This document shows, piece by piece, positions 27,946 through 35,455 of a stretch of 64,000 nucleotides of DNA (positions are counted from its first letter, which is position 1; each line of letters begins with the position of its first letter). The stretch lies in assembly GCF_000022205.1 (NCBI RefSeq), contig NC_012030.1, positions 186,001-250,000 on the forward strand, in the 5' to 3' direction. Position numbers and translations under genes: made by a program. This DNA comes from Halorubrum lacusprofundi ATCC 49239. Its GTDB lineage: Archaea; Halobacteriota; Halobacteria; Halobacteriales; Haloferacaceae. Below the pieces are notes generated by a model. It worked only from the letters and a program-made list of their open reading frames with translations, was not told where the DNA came from and made no database searches.

Positions 27946-28034
27946 AATCCGCAACCGGAGGCTGGCGAAGGGGTCGTGGGCGACCACACGAAAGTTTTAC
28001 AAGCTCAGTTGTGTTTGGTAAAGCTGGATTTAGT

Positions 28035-28223
28035 ATGTCGGCCGCGCAGGACACCGTCCACGACAGAATCGACCGTGCAAGCACCGACCTGACCGCGGGA
28101 CAACTCGCGACCGGACTGGGGCTCGTCGCCGCGATCTCGTTCGCGCTCCTCGTCCTCCAGGACCCCGCGGCACACGATTCGCTCCACAACTTCAGGCACG
28201 CCGCCGGCGTCGTCTGCCACTGA
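28035..28223 (+). CDS. cbtB: Cobalt transporter subunit CbtB
   Basis: A 62-residue protein with one transmembrane helix (QLATGLGLVAAISFALLVLQ) and the C-terminal metal-binding pattern HNFRHAAGVVCH typical of CbtB. With CbtA it forms a predicted cobalt importer linked to B12 genes. ATG 28035 is chosen because the 8 upstream residues from 28011 are not conserved. It is followed after one base by cbtA. Confidence 0.9.
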   Translation: MSAAQDTVHDRIDRASTDLTAGQLATGLGLVAAISFALLVLQDPAAHDSLHNFRHAAGVVCH

Positions 28224-28224
28224 G

Positions 28225-28980
28225 ATGCTCGTCGACTACCTCGTTCGGGGCGCGAAAGCCGGCGTCGTCGCCGGGCTCGCGTTCGGACTGTTCGTCGCCG
28301 TCGTCGCGAACCCACTCGTCGGCGTCGCCGAGACGTTCGAACACGACGGGCACACCGCCGGGAACGGCGACCACCACGACGCCGCTGGCGCGACGTCGGC
28401 GGTGACGACCGGCGCCGTGAGCGTCGCCGGCGGCGTGCTATGGGGGCTCCTGCTCGGCGTCGTCGCGTTCGGCGCCGGGTTCTACCTGCTCGAACCCGCA
28501 CTCCCCGGACCCCCGGGGGCGCGGAGTTACGTCCTCGCCGCCGGCGGGTTCGTGACCGTCTCCGGCGCACCGTGGCTCGTCCTCCCGCCGAGTGCGCCGG
28601 GCATCGAAGCCACGCTCGCGACGCCGACGCGGCTCGCGATCTACGCGACGATGATGGTCGTCGGCGCACTCGCGTGCACCCTCGCAGTCGTGGCGTACCG
28701 CCGCGGTCGCGACGCTCGCGGGCGCCGCGGGGGTGGACTCGCCGCGGCCGTCCCGCTCCTCGCGCTCGCGAGCGTCGGCGTGCTCGCACCGGTCCCGGCC
28801 GGAGAGAGCGCAATACCCGACGCGCTCGCGACGAGCATCGTCGGCGTCGTCGCCTTCGGACAGGTCCTCCTCTGGACGACCCTCGCAGCGACGAACACGT
28901 ACCTCGACGCCACCGGCGACCGATCGAACGGTCCGTCCGTCGAGGACGACACGCCGGACCCGCGGGTGACGGCGGACTGA
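28225..28980 (+). CDS. cbtA: Cobalt transporter subunit CbtA
   Basis: A 251-residue membrane protein with about six hydrophobic segments. A histidine-rich loop (EHDGHTAGNGDHHD) follows the first helix and GAPWLVLPP lies before the fourth; both are typical of CbtA. It probably forms the cobalt channel with CbtB. The stop overlaps the next start (TGATG), so cbtB-cbtA-ferredoxin are coupled. Confidence 0.9.
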   Translation: MLVDYLVRGAKAGVVAGLAFGLFVAVVANPLVGVAETFEHDGHTAGNGDHHDAAGATSAVTTGAVSVAGGVLWGLLLGVVAFGAGFYLLEPALPGPPGARSYVLAAGGFVTVSGAPWLVLPPSAPGIEATLATPTRLAIYATMMVVGALACTLAVVAYRRGRDARGRRGGGLAAAVPLLALASVGVLAPVPAGESAIPDALATSIVGVVAFGQVLLWTTLAATNTYLDATGDRSNGPSVEDDTPDPRVTAD

Positions 28981-29330
28981 TGGAGGACCGCACAGCCGAG
29001 GTCGTCGACAGCGGGTTCACCGACCACGTGCTCGTGTGCACGAACGCTCGCGACAGCGAGTACGCGGCGTGCGCGGACGCCCACGGCGACGCAGTCTACG
29101 ACGCCGTCGAAGCGTGGCTCCGCGACCACGGCGTCTTCTGGTCGCCCGTCCAGCTCGCCGAAACCACCTGCCTCGGACTGTGTAGCGCCGACGGCACCGC
29201 CATCGCGATCCAGCCTCGGAATCGATGGTACAGCGACGTCACGCCCGAAGACGTCCCCGAACTCTTGCGCTCGGAGTTCGGCGAGAACGCCGACGACCTC
29301 GGCGTCGACGCCTCCACCGCCGCCGACTGA
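28980..29330 (+). CDS. Thioredoxin-like [2Fe-2S] ferredoxin
   Basis: A 116-residue protein beginning MEDRTAEVVDSGFTDHVLVCTNARDSEYAAC, split here after VLVC. The four cysteines VLVC...YAAC and TTCLGLC give the C-x10-C ... C-x3-C arrangement of the thioredoxin-like [2Fe-2S] family. The C-terminal half of the CbiX at 31411 carries the same domain. It probably supplies or senses electrons in corrin synthesis or cobalt handling. The ATG overlaps the cbtA stop. Confidence 0.85.
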   Translation: MEDRTAEVVDSGFTDHVLVCTNARDSEYAACADAHGDAVYDAVEAWLRDHGVFWSPVQLAETTCLGLCSADGTAIAIQPRNRWYSDVTPEDVPELLRSEFGENADDLGVDASTAAD

Positions 29331-29369
29331 CTCGGGCGTCGTTGCAGGCCAACGGTTCCGGACTCGTTC

Positions 29370-29474
29370 TCAGGTCAACAGGCTGTAGATAGCGTACGCG
29401 ATCACGATCAAGACGACCAGCGGGACCACCACGCGCGCAATCGGGACCAGCAGTCCGACTATCAAGGGAGTCAC
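29370..29474 (-). CDS. Very small single-helix membrane protein
   Basis: A 34-residue frame from GTG 29474 reading VTPLIVGLLVPIARVVVPL and then VVLIVIAYAIYSLLT. It is almost entirely one hydrophobic helix. Longer in-frame starts up to 29564 add polar residues with no obvious role. Haloarchaeal genomes contain many such unnamed helices; the coding status is plausible but unproven. Confidence 0.4.
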   Translation of the reverse strand: MTPLIVGLLVPIARVVVPLVVLIVIAYAIYSLLT

Positions 29475-29709
29475 GCAACCACCTCGACGAACCGACTCGG
29501 TTCCGCGTCCATCTCGCTCGACTCGCATCGATACATCATGAGAACACGCCAGAGCCCGAACCACATCAAGCGCCGACTCGGTTGACGCCGATTCATGACC
29601 GTTCGAAGCGTTCGAGCACCAGTTTAAGCATCAACGAGTTACGCTATCCCTGCAAGAACGGTCGGCACTCCACTCACGCCCGCCCGAGCACGTGCAGTCG
29701 ATACGCCCC
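29475..29709. other. Intergenic gap downstream of the beta-propeller gene
   Basis: About 235 bases with no supported gene; it lies at the end of the minus-strand cob operon. Confidence 0.4.
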
Positions 29710-30987
29710 TCACCCCACACGGACCCAGTGCAGTCGGTACGCGCCGCGCTCGATGCCTTCGTCGTGGTAGACGACCGGTTCCTCGATCGCGGCGACGTCG
29801 CCGTCGGCCGTGGCGACCGCGGTGACGATGCCGTCGGTCGCGCGGTCGCCGACCGGGCCGTCGGCGACGTCGAGCACGCGGAGGCCGTGGTCGTCGGCGT
29901 CTCGGTCGCGGAAGTGCTGGGCGCCGGGGACGACCACGCGGTCCCCGGCGGCGGCGAGCTCGCTCGCGAACCCGCCGACGTCGGCGTGCCACCGCCGATC
30001 GCCATCCGGGGACACGCCGACTGCGGTGTGCTCGTCGGGGTGACGGCCGTCGGTCTCGCGGCCGTCCTCCGGATACGTGTTCCCCGTGACGAAGACGACG
30101 CCGTCGTCGGCCGCGTGAACGTGATTCGGGTACGCGTACAGCGTCTCGTCGTCGACGACGGTGGGCGTGGCGAGGTCGACGCGCCAGCGCACGCCCCCGC
30201 CGTCGGTGAGCCGATACCCGCGTTTGTCGCCGTGGCTCGCGACGACCGCGCCGTCGGCGACCAGGGCGACGTCGCCGATCCGTCGCTGGCCCTCGGTGCC
30301 GGGGTCCCAGTCGAAGCGGCGGCGACCGGACTCCGCGTCGAGCACGACCAGACCGTGCTGGTCGTCACCTGGACAGCGGTTGTGCGCGACCCCCAGGCGG
30401 TCGTCGCGAGCATCGAGCGCGATGACGGAGGCGTCGGTCTCGTACGTCCACGCGCGTGCGCCGTGGGCGTCCAGCGCGAAGACGACACTATGGAAGCTGC
30501 GGTCGTCGCCGTCGCGCTCGTAGCGCCGCGCCGCGACGTACGCGCGCTCGCCGTCGCCGACTATGTCGACGACGAACGGCAGGAAGAACCGCGTCTCGCG
30601 CTGCGGGCCACCGACGTCGTCGCGCGTCTCCATGCGGAAGCGAACCGTGCCGTCCGTCGGGTCGAGGCAGCGAACGCCGCCGCGAGCGGACCGTTCCCCG
30701 GCCAGAATGCCGCCCTGGTACGTCGCGATGGAGACGACCGACGGGGGCGCGTCCGCGTCGACACCGGCGGGCGCAGTCCGCCAGCGTTCGACGAGCGTGT
30801 CGCGGTCGAACGCGACGAGAGCGCCGTCGGCGGTGCCCGCGACCGCGAGGTCGCCGACGACCGCGACTGCCGAGCGCCGACCGGCGTGGCGCGACCGACC
30901 GGGTTGCACGTCGCCGAGCGCAACCGTTCGAGCGTCGAATCCGTCGCGGTTCGGGTTCGGGTGCGGGTCGTCGACCGCGTCGCTCAT
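29710..30987 (-). CDS. PQQ-like beta-propeller repeat protein
   Basis: A 425-residue protein built of repeated blades such as VVGDLAVAGTADGALVAFD, GGVRCLDPTDGTVRF, HGLVVLDAESGRRRFDW and DHGLRVLDVADG. No signal peptide or membrane segment is seen, so it is probably cytoplasmic. The fold matches PQQ-binding-like (WD/BamB-type) propellers, usually scaffolds. It follows DUF3209 by 19 bases on the same strand, so it belongs to the cobalamin operon. Its role is unknown; cofactor binding or chaperoning of a corrinoid intermediate is only a guess. Confidence 0.75.
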   Translation of the reverse strand: MSDAVDDPHPNPNRDGFDARTVALGDVQPGRSRHAGRRSAVAVVGDLAVAGTADGALVAFDRDTLVERWRTAPAGVDADAPPSVVSIATYQGGILAGERSARGGVRCLDPTDGTVRFRMETRDDVGGPQRETRFFLPFVVDIVGDGERAYVAARRYERDGDDRSFHSVVFALDAHGARAWTYETDASVIALDARDDRLGVAHNRCPGDDQHGLVVLDAESGRRRFDWDPGTEGQRRIGDVALVADGAVVASHGDKRGYRLTDGGGVRWRVDLATPTVVDDETLYAYPNHVHAADDGVVFVTGNTYPEDGRETDGRHPDEHTAVGVSPDGDRRWHADVGGFASELAAAGDRVVVPGAQHFRDRDADDHGLRVLDVADGPVGDRATDGIVTAVATADGDVAAIEEPVVYHDEGIERGAYRLHWVRVG

Positions 30988-31006
30988 CGGTATCGGCTCT
31001 CGGCGG

Positions 31007-31378
31007 TCATTCGTCCACCGGGAACGCCTCGTGCAGGACGTCGTGCGCTTCGCCTAACCCGTCGAGGACGCTCTCGCCTTGCGTCGTGATGCGGGCGACG
31101 GCGCGTTCGGCGTCCCGCACGGCGACGAGGCGACCGCGGAGATAGTCGTACTCCGGGTCGTCGTTCGGCGTCGCCGCGATCTCCTCTTCGAGATCGACGA
31201 GTGCGGCGTCGAGGTGGCGTTCGATGCCGGCGAGCGTGTTCGCGTGCGCCAGGGCCTCGATGGGGCCATCGAGGTGTCCGTCCAGTTCTTGCTCGGCGTG
31301 TTCGCGAGCACTGCGGTCTTCGGTGCCGAGGACGTTCATCAGTCCGAGTCGAAGCGCTTCGAGTTCGTAACAGCTCAT
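31007..31378 (-). CDS. DUF3209 family protein
   Basis: A 123-residue helical protein starting MSCYELEALRLGLMNVLG. This N-terminus and the HxxxE-rich helices (REHAEQELDGHLDGPIEAL in the middle) are typical of DUF3209, a family found next to cobalamin genes in archaea and some bacteria. Conserved His/Glu residues could coordinate metal. Position between cbiX and the propeller gene supports a role in cobalt or corrin handling. Biochemical function is not known to me. Confidence 0.8.
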   Translation of the reverse strand: MSCYELEALRLGLMNVLGTEDRSAREHAEQELDGHLDGPIEALAHANTLAGIERHLDAALVDLEEEIAATPNDDPEYDYLRGRLVAVRDAERAVARITTQGESVLDGLGEAHDVLHEAFPVDE

Positions 31379-31410
31379 TGGTGAATCTGGTGTGAGTAGG
31401 TCGGTGTCGG

Positions 31411-32637
31411 TCAGAGCGTCTGGTCGACGAGGTCGGAGACGATGCGGTCGCGGTCGAGGTGCGAGGAGACGATTCGGTCGGCGTCGTCGCCGTCGACGTC
31501 GCCGTACCAGACGCCGTCGGGGTAGACGGCGACCATCGGGCCGTCGCCGCAGCGACCGAGGCACGACGAGCGCGTGATGCGTGCGTCGCATTCCTCGGAG
31601 TCGCGGGCGGCCTGGCGGAGGCCTTCGAGGACGGCGGGTGCCCCGTCGGCGGCGCACGTCTGGTTCGTGCAGACAGCGACGTGTTTCTCGGGCGCGTCGT
31701 GGACGTGCGGGTCGTCGTCGACGTCGTCCCGGTCGGCGTGGGTCTCCTGGTGGGTGAGAGCGCGAAGCATCGCGCGAGCACCACCGACGTCCGCCTCGTA
31801 GCCGTCGAGTTCGACCTTGTACTTGCACGTGTCACAGGACATGTCGACGCTGTCGGTGCGGGCTTCCTGCCAGCGGTCGCCGAGGACGTCCAGGATCCGC
31901 GGGTCGGTGCCAAGGGGGTCGCCGGCGGCGGCGTCGACGTAGGGGTATTCCGCGTGGAACTCGTCGGCGCCGTCGCGGATCCGTCCGGTGAGGACGCCGT
32001 CGCCGAGCATGTACGGCAGGACGACCACGGCGTCCGGGCGCGACTTCGCGACGCCGTGGAGGGCGTCCTCCAGCAAGGGTTCGGTGACGCCGACGAACGC
32101 GGTGTCGACGCGCGCGAACTCGCGGCCTTCATAGAGGAGGCGTGCGAGCTTGTGCGCGTCGCTGTTCGCGTCCGGGTCGCTGGACCCACGCGCGCAGAGG
32201 ACGACGGCGACGTCGTCGTCGTCGCGGTCGACGCCAAGTTCCGTCTCCACGGCTCTCGCGCGGTCGTCGAGCAGGTCGACGAGCGCGGGATGGACGCCGA
32301 GGTGCGCGCCGTTGTGCACCGTCAGGTCGTCGTGTGCGTCCCGAGCCTGCTGGACGGCGAGGGGCACGTCGTTCTTGACGTGACTCGCGGCGAACAGCGA
32401 CAGCTGGACGAGCGTGACCCTGGAGACGCTCGCCGCGAGTCCGCCGATCGCGTCGGCGATGTCGGGTTCGGCGAGTTCGAGGAACCCCGCGTCCACGGGC
32501 ACCCCGAGTCGACCCTCGAGGTCGGCCGCGAGCTCGCGCACTTGCTCGTTGGACTTCTCGCGACGCGAGCCGTGCCCGACGAGCAGAACGGCTTCGTCGT
32601 CGAGCGACACGGGCGTACTCGTCGCGTCGGCGGTCAC
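31411..32637 (-). CDS. cbiX: Sirohydrochlorin cobaltochelatase CbiX fused to a [2Fe-2S] ferredoxin
   Basis: A 408-residue protein. Two CbiX/SirB modules come first (VLLVGHGSRREKSNEQV near residue 18 with the catalytic His, and VVLCARGSSDPDANSDA near residue 145). A C-terminal thioredoxin-like [2Fe-2S] domain follows (VAVCTNQTCAADG ... SSCLGRCGDGP). It inserts Co(II) into sirohydrochlorin, the early step of the anaerobic pathway. GTG 32637 is chosen because it overlaps the upstream stop as GTGA and begins just before the domain. Several His residues (DDPHVHDAPEKH) link the two parts. Confidence 0.92.
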   Translation of the reverse strand: MTADATSTPVSLDDEAVLLVGHGSRREKSNEQVRELAADLEGRLGVPVDAGFLELAEPDIADAIGGLAASVSRVTLVQLSLFAASHVKNDVPLAVQQARDAHDDLTVHNGAHLGVHPALVDLLDDRARAVETELGVDRDDDDVAVVLCARGSSDPDANSDAHKLARLLYEGREFARVDTAFVGVTEPLLEDALHGVAKSRPDAVVVLPYMLGDGVLTGRIRDGADEFHAEYPYVDAAAGDPLGTDPRILDVLGDRWQEARTDSVDMSCDTCKYKVELDGYEADVGGARAMLRALTHQETHADRDDVDDDPHVHDAPEKHVAVCTNQTCAADGAPAVLEGLRQAARDSEECDARITRSSCLGRCGDGPMVAVYPDGVWYGDVDGDDADRIVSSHLDRDRIVSDLVDQTL

Positions 32638-33344
32638 GGCGACAGCCCCCCGACGGGTCGGTCGGTCGCACGTTCGACGCTCCGCTGGAGTTTCTGGCGT
32701 CGGCTCTCGGAGTACAGTCCCGTGTCGTCGCTCCCACCGTACACCCACTCCGCGAACGCGGAGACGTCAGCGTCGTCGGCCAGTCCGAACCAGTGCCCGC
32801 CCGAGGACGTCTCTTCGAGGGACTCGGTCGGGACGTGGGGTTCGGCGTCGCCGAGGAGCGACTGGACGGTCCCCAGCAGCGTCTCGTCGTCGTGCACGAA
32901 CGAGACGCCGACCGAGTTCGTGGATTCCCGGAAGCAGACCGTGCCGGCGGCTTCTAGGAGGCCACGAACGAGCTGTGGGCGGTGGTCCGTCAGCGAATCG
33001 AACCGGTAGCCGCCCGGTTCGCCGTCGAGTGGCAGGCCGAGTGCGGCGCTCGCACGCCGTGCGACGCCGCCGACGACCTGGAGTTCGTACTCGTCCTCGA
33101 ATCGAACGACCGAGGCGTCGTGCGCGGACGTTCGTTCGGTGACGTCGCGCTCCGGGCGGTCAGCGCCGACGGCCGCGGCGAGCGCGTCTGCCGCCTGCGC
33201 GTCCCCGGCACGAACCGTCACGCTCTCCGCCGAGAGGTCGCCGTCTCCCGCGACGCGACCCCAGAAGTACGCCGTCTCAGGCGTCGCCGCGAGCAGATCG
33301 TCCACACGTTCGGGGGTGCCCGGTTCGACGGTGTCCTCAGGCAT
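32634..33344 (-). CDS. Cobalamin-operon protein with degenerate LAGLIDADG-like fold
   Basis: A 236-residue protein between ferredoxin and cbiX, overlapping both (8 and 4 bases). Two half-repeats resemble LAGLIDADG homing-endonuclease modules: ETAYFWGRVAGDGDLS near residue 24 and PQLVRGLLEAAGTVCF near residue 135, each followed by an alpha/beta segment (VGVSFVHDDETLLGTVQSLL). In the second module the acidic residue before the final Gly is Ala, so nuclease activity is doubtful. ATG 33344 is used because the preceding in-frame stretch is the antisense-like shadow of the ferredoxin gene. Its function in B12 synthesis is unknown. Confidence 0.75.
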   Translation of the reverse strand: MPEDTVEPGTPERVDDLLAATPETAYFWGRVAGDGDLSAESVTVRAGDAQAADALAAAVGADRPERDVTERTSAHDASVVRFEDEYELQVVGGVARRASAALGLPLDGEPGGYRFDSLTDHRPQLVRGLLEAAGTVCFRESTNSVGVSFVHDDETLLGTVQSLLGDAEPHVPTESLEETSSGGHWFGLADDADVSAFAEWVYGGSDDTGLYSESRRQKLQRSVERATDRPVGGLSP

Positions 33345-33612
33345 CGTCGCCCTCCGTGGTGACCGCGATGGCGTCCAGTGGGCACGCGCGAGCGGCCTGC
33401 CGGGCGTCCTCGATGCGGTCGTCGTCGAACGCGACGACGACGTCGCCATCGACGGGAGTCTGGCGGTCGCCCGCCGCGTGCGTTCCGTCGCTGGCACCGT
33501 CGATGGTCGCGAGTCCGTCCTCGCTCTCGACGAACCGGTCGTCGCGGACGAGGCACGCGAACACGCCGTCGCAGGCGTCGCGGTCGAGGCTGATGGCGTA
33601 CTCAGTAGTCAT
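33337..33612 (-). CDS. Small ferredoxin with three cluster cysteines
   Basis: A 91-residue protein. CDGVFACLVRD near residue 14 and ARACPLDAI near residue 75 are a single-cluster bacterial-type ferredoxin, but only three cysteines are present (C-x5-C ... CP). This is the pattern of [3Fe-4S] ferredoxins or of labile [4Fe-4S] ones. The insert between the two motifs (SDGTHAAGDRQTPVDGD) is acidic, as in halophiles. Overlaps with both neighbours place it within the cob operon, probably as electron donor for a reductive step. Confidence 0.82.
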   Translation of the reverse strand: MTTEYAISLDRDACDGVFACLVRDDRFVESEDGLATIDGASDGTHAAGDRQTPVDGDVVVAFDDDRIEDARQAARACPLDAIAVTTEGDDA

Positions 33613-34597
33613 ACTTGGACTCGTAGCCTCGGGGGGTGACCATGCGGTCGTCCCAGACGTACGTCTCCTCGTTCCCGACGATGAGCGTCGTCGTCATGTC
33701 CACGAGGTCGCTCTCGCCGAGGTCCGGGAGGTCCCGCAACTCGACGATCTCGACTGCCTCGTCGTCTCGGCCGGCCCCGTGCACGATACCGACCGGCGTT
33801 TCGGGGTCGCGGTGCTCCAGCAGGATTTCGCAGCACTTCTGGTAGTTCTCGCGACGCTTGCGACTCCAGGGGTTGTAGATGGAGATGGTGAACCCCTCCT
33901 TCGCGGCGGCGTGCAGGCGCGATTCGATGGTGGGCATGTCCGTCAGGTGGTCGGACAGCGAGATGCTGACGGTGTCGTTCACGAGCGGTGCACCGAGGCG
34001 TGCACCGCAGGACTGGGCGGCGGGAACGCCAGGGACGACCTCGAAGTCGACCATGCTCGCCGTCGCACCCTTCGATTCGAGGATCTCGAGTGCGAGGCCG
34101 GCGAGCGCGTACACGTTCGGGTCGCCGCTCCCGATGATCGCGACGTCGTTCCCGGCGAGCGCCCGGTCGATCGCCTCCTCGGTACGGGACACCTCGCCGC
34201 ACATCGGCGTGTCGTACAGTTCCTCGGCGCTCTCCGTGACCTCGTCGGGGAGCAGTTCGACGTACGTCGTGTACCCGACGATGTGCTCTGCGTCCATGAG
34301 CGTCCCGCGAGCGCGCTCGGTCATGCCCTCCGGCTGGCCTGGGCCGAGGCCGACCGCCAGCAGACTCCCGGGGTCGCCCTCGAAGTCCTCGACGGTGGCT
34401 TTCACCTTCTCGTCGGTCTTTTCGGACTTCGACGCCCCGCAACTCGACGAACTCGACGAGTCCGGGCCGCTCGACGCCCCACACTGCGACCCCGTGTCTG
34501 CATCGTCGGTCGCTCCGCCGTCGTCGGGCGAGGAGGCGCCGCACTTCGATTCCGTGTCTGTACTCGCGTCGACTGAATCGGTGTTGTCCGTACTCAT
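33602..34597 (-). CDS. cbiH: Cobalt-precorrin-3 C17-methyltransferase (CbiH/CobJ), paralogue A
   Basis: A 331-residue tetrapyrrole methylase with LLAVGLGPGQPEGMTERA near residue 80, IIGSGDPNVYALAGLA near residue 155 and EVVPGVPAAQSCGARLGAP near residue 190. It methylates C17 and, in this branch, drives ring contraction. The first 65 residues are an acidic Ser/Asp-rich extension carrying three CGAS motifs (KCGASS, QCGASS, SCGASK). The stop overlaps the ferredoxin start; 2 bases separate it from paralogue B upstream. Confidence 0.92.
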   Translation of the reverse strand: MSTDNTDSVDASTDTESKCGASSPDDGGATDDADTGSQCGASSGPDSSSSSSCGASKSEKTDEKVKATVEDFEGDPGSLLAVGLGPGQPEGMTERARGTLMDAEHIVGYTTYVELLPDEVTESAEELYDTPMCGEVSRTEEAIDRALAGNDVAIIGSGDPNVYALAGLALEILESKGATASMVDFEVVPGVPAAQSCGARLGAPLVNDTVSISLSDHLTDMPTIESRLHAAAKEGFTISIYNPWSRKRRENYQKCCEILLEHRDPETPVGIVHGAGRDDEAVEIVELRDLPDLGESDLVDMTTTLIVGNEETYVWDDRMVTPRGYESKYDY

Positions 34598-34599
34598 TG

Positions 34600-35454
34600 T
34601 TAGAAGTCGTCGACGTCACGCCCGCCGCGGGGCGTGACGAGGTGTTTCCCGTGGTCGTTCTCCCAGACGTTCGTCTCGTGCGTGCCGACGAGGATGGACG
34701 TCCCCATGCCGCCGACCTCGTCGTCGTGCTCGGTCGCCGCACCGAGGGTGGTGATGGTGTGGGTCTCGTCGTCGAGGTTCCGGCCGGCGGCGCCGCGACC
34801 GGCGTCGTTGAAGATACCGACGGGGACGTCGTCGGCGCGCTCCTCGCGGATGACGTCGATGGCGCGCTCGTAGTCCCGCCAGCAGTTGTAGAGGACGATG
34901 ACGAACCCGCTGATGGCGGCGGCGCGCAGTTTCTCCTCGATCTCGTCCCAGCCTCGCCACTTGTCCGACAGCGAGACGGTGCAGAAGTCGTTGGAGAGCG
35001 GTGCGCCGAGGTTCGCCGCACCGCCGAGTGCGGCGGTGACGCCTGGGACGATCTCGATGGGGACGTCGTCGGCGTCCTCGGCTTCGGCCATCGTGTACAC
35101 GAGGTCGCTCTTCCCGTAGACGTTCGGGTCGCCACCGGAGACGTGCGCGACGGTCTGACCGTCGCGAACGCGCTCGAAGGCCTCCTTCGCGAGTTCGACC
35201 TGCTGGCCCATCGTCGAGCGCACGATCTCTTGCGTGGAGCCGTCGGCTTTCGCGGCGACGCCACCGTCCGCGACGGCGTCCTCGGGCGGGAGGGTGCCGT
35301 CGCGCCGGAGGAACTCCTGGTAGAGGTTCGACGCGATGACGCAGTCGGCGGTCGCCACGACCTCCTTGGCGCGCTGGGTCATCGCGTGCGGGAGCCCCGG
35401 GCCGATGCCGACGACGTACAGCGTGCCGTAGTCGTCGGGATCGTACTCGGGCAT
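34600..35454 (-). CDS. cbiH: Cobalt-precorrin-3 C17-methyltransferase-like (CbiH/CobJ), paralogue B
   Basis: A 284-residue tetrapyrrole methylase. GTLYVVGIGPGLPHAMTQRA at the start, VSGGDPNVYGKSDLVY near residue 112 and EIVPGVTAALGGAANLGAP near residue 138 place it with CbiH/CobJ. It lacks the CGAS extension of paralogue A. Two neighbouring CbiH genes occur in haloarchaeal B12 clusters; one may do C17 methylation and the other a related step. The gene lies 1 base after cbiG. Confidence 0.9.
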   Translation of the reverse strand: MPEYDPDDYGTLYVVGIGPGLPHAMTQRAKEVVATADCVIASNLYQEFLRRDGTLPPEDAVADGGVAAKADGSTQEIVRSTMGQQVELAKEAFERVRDGQTVAHVSGGDPNVYGKSDLVYTMAEAEDADDVPIEIVPGVTAALGGAANLGAPLSNDFCTVSLSDKWRGWDEIEEKLRAAAISGFVIVLYNCWRDYERAIDVIREERADDVPVGIFNDAGRGAAGRNLDDETHTITTLGAATEHDDEVGGMGTSILVGTHETNVWENDHGKHLVTPRGGRDVDDF

Positions 35455-35455
35455 C

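Noticed and set aside
31459-33009. 516-codon plus-strand frame
   Set aside because: Antisense of cbiX and the LAGLIDADG-like gene; no recognisable domain.
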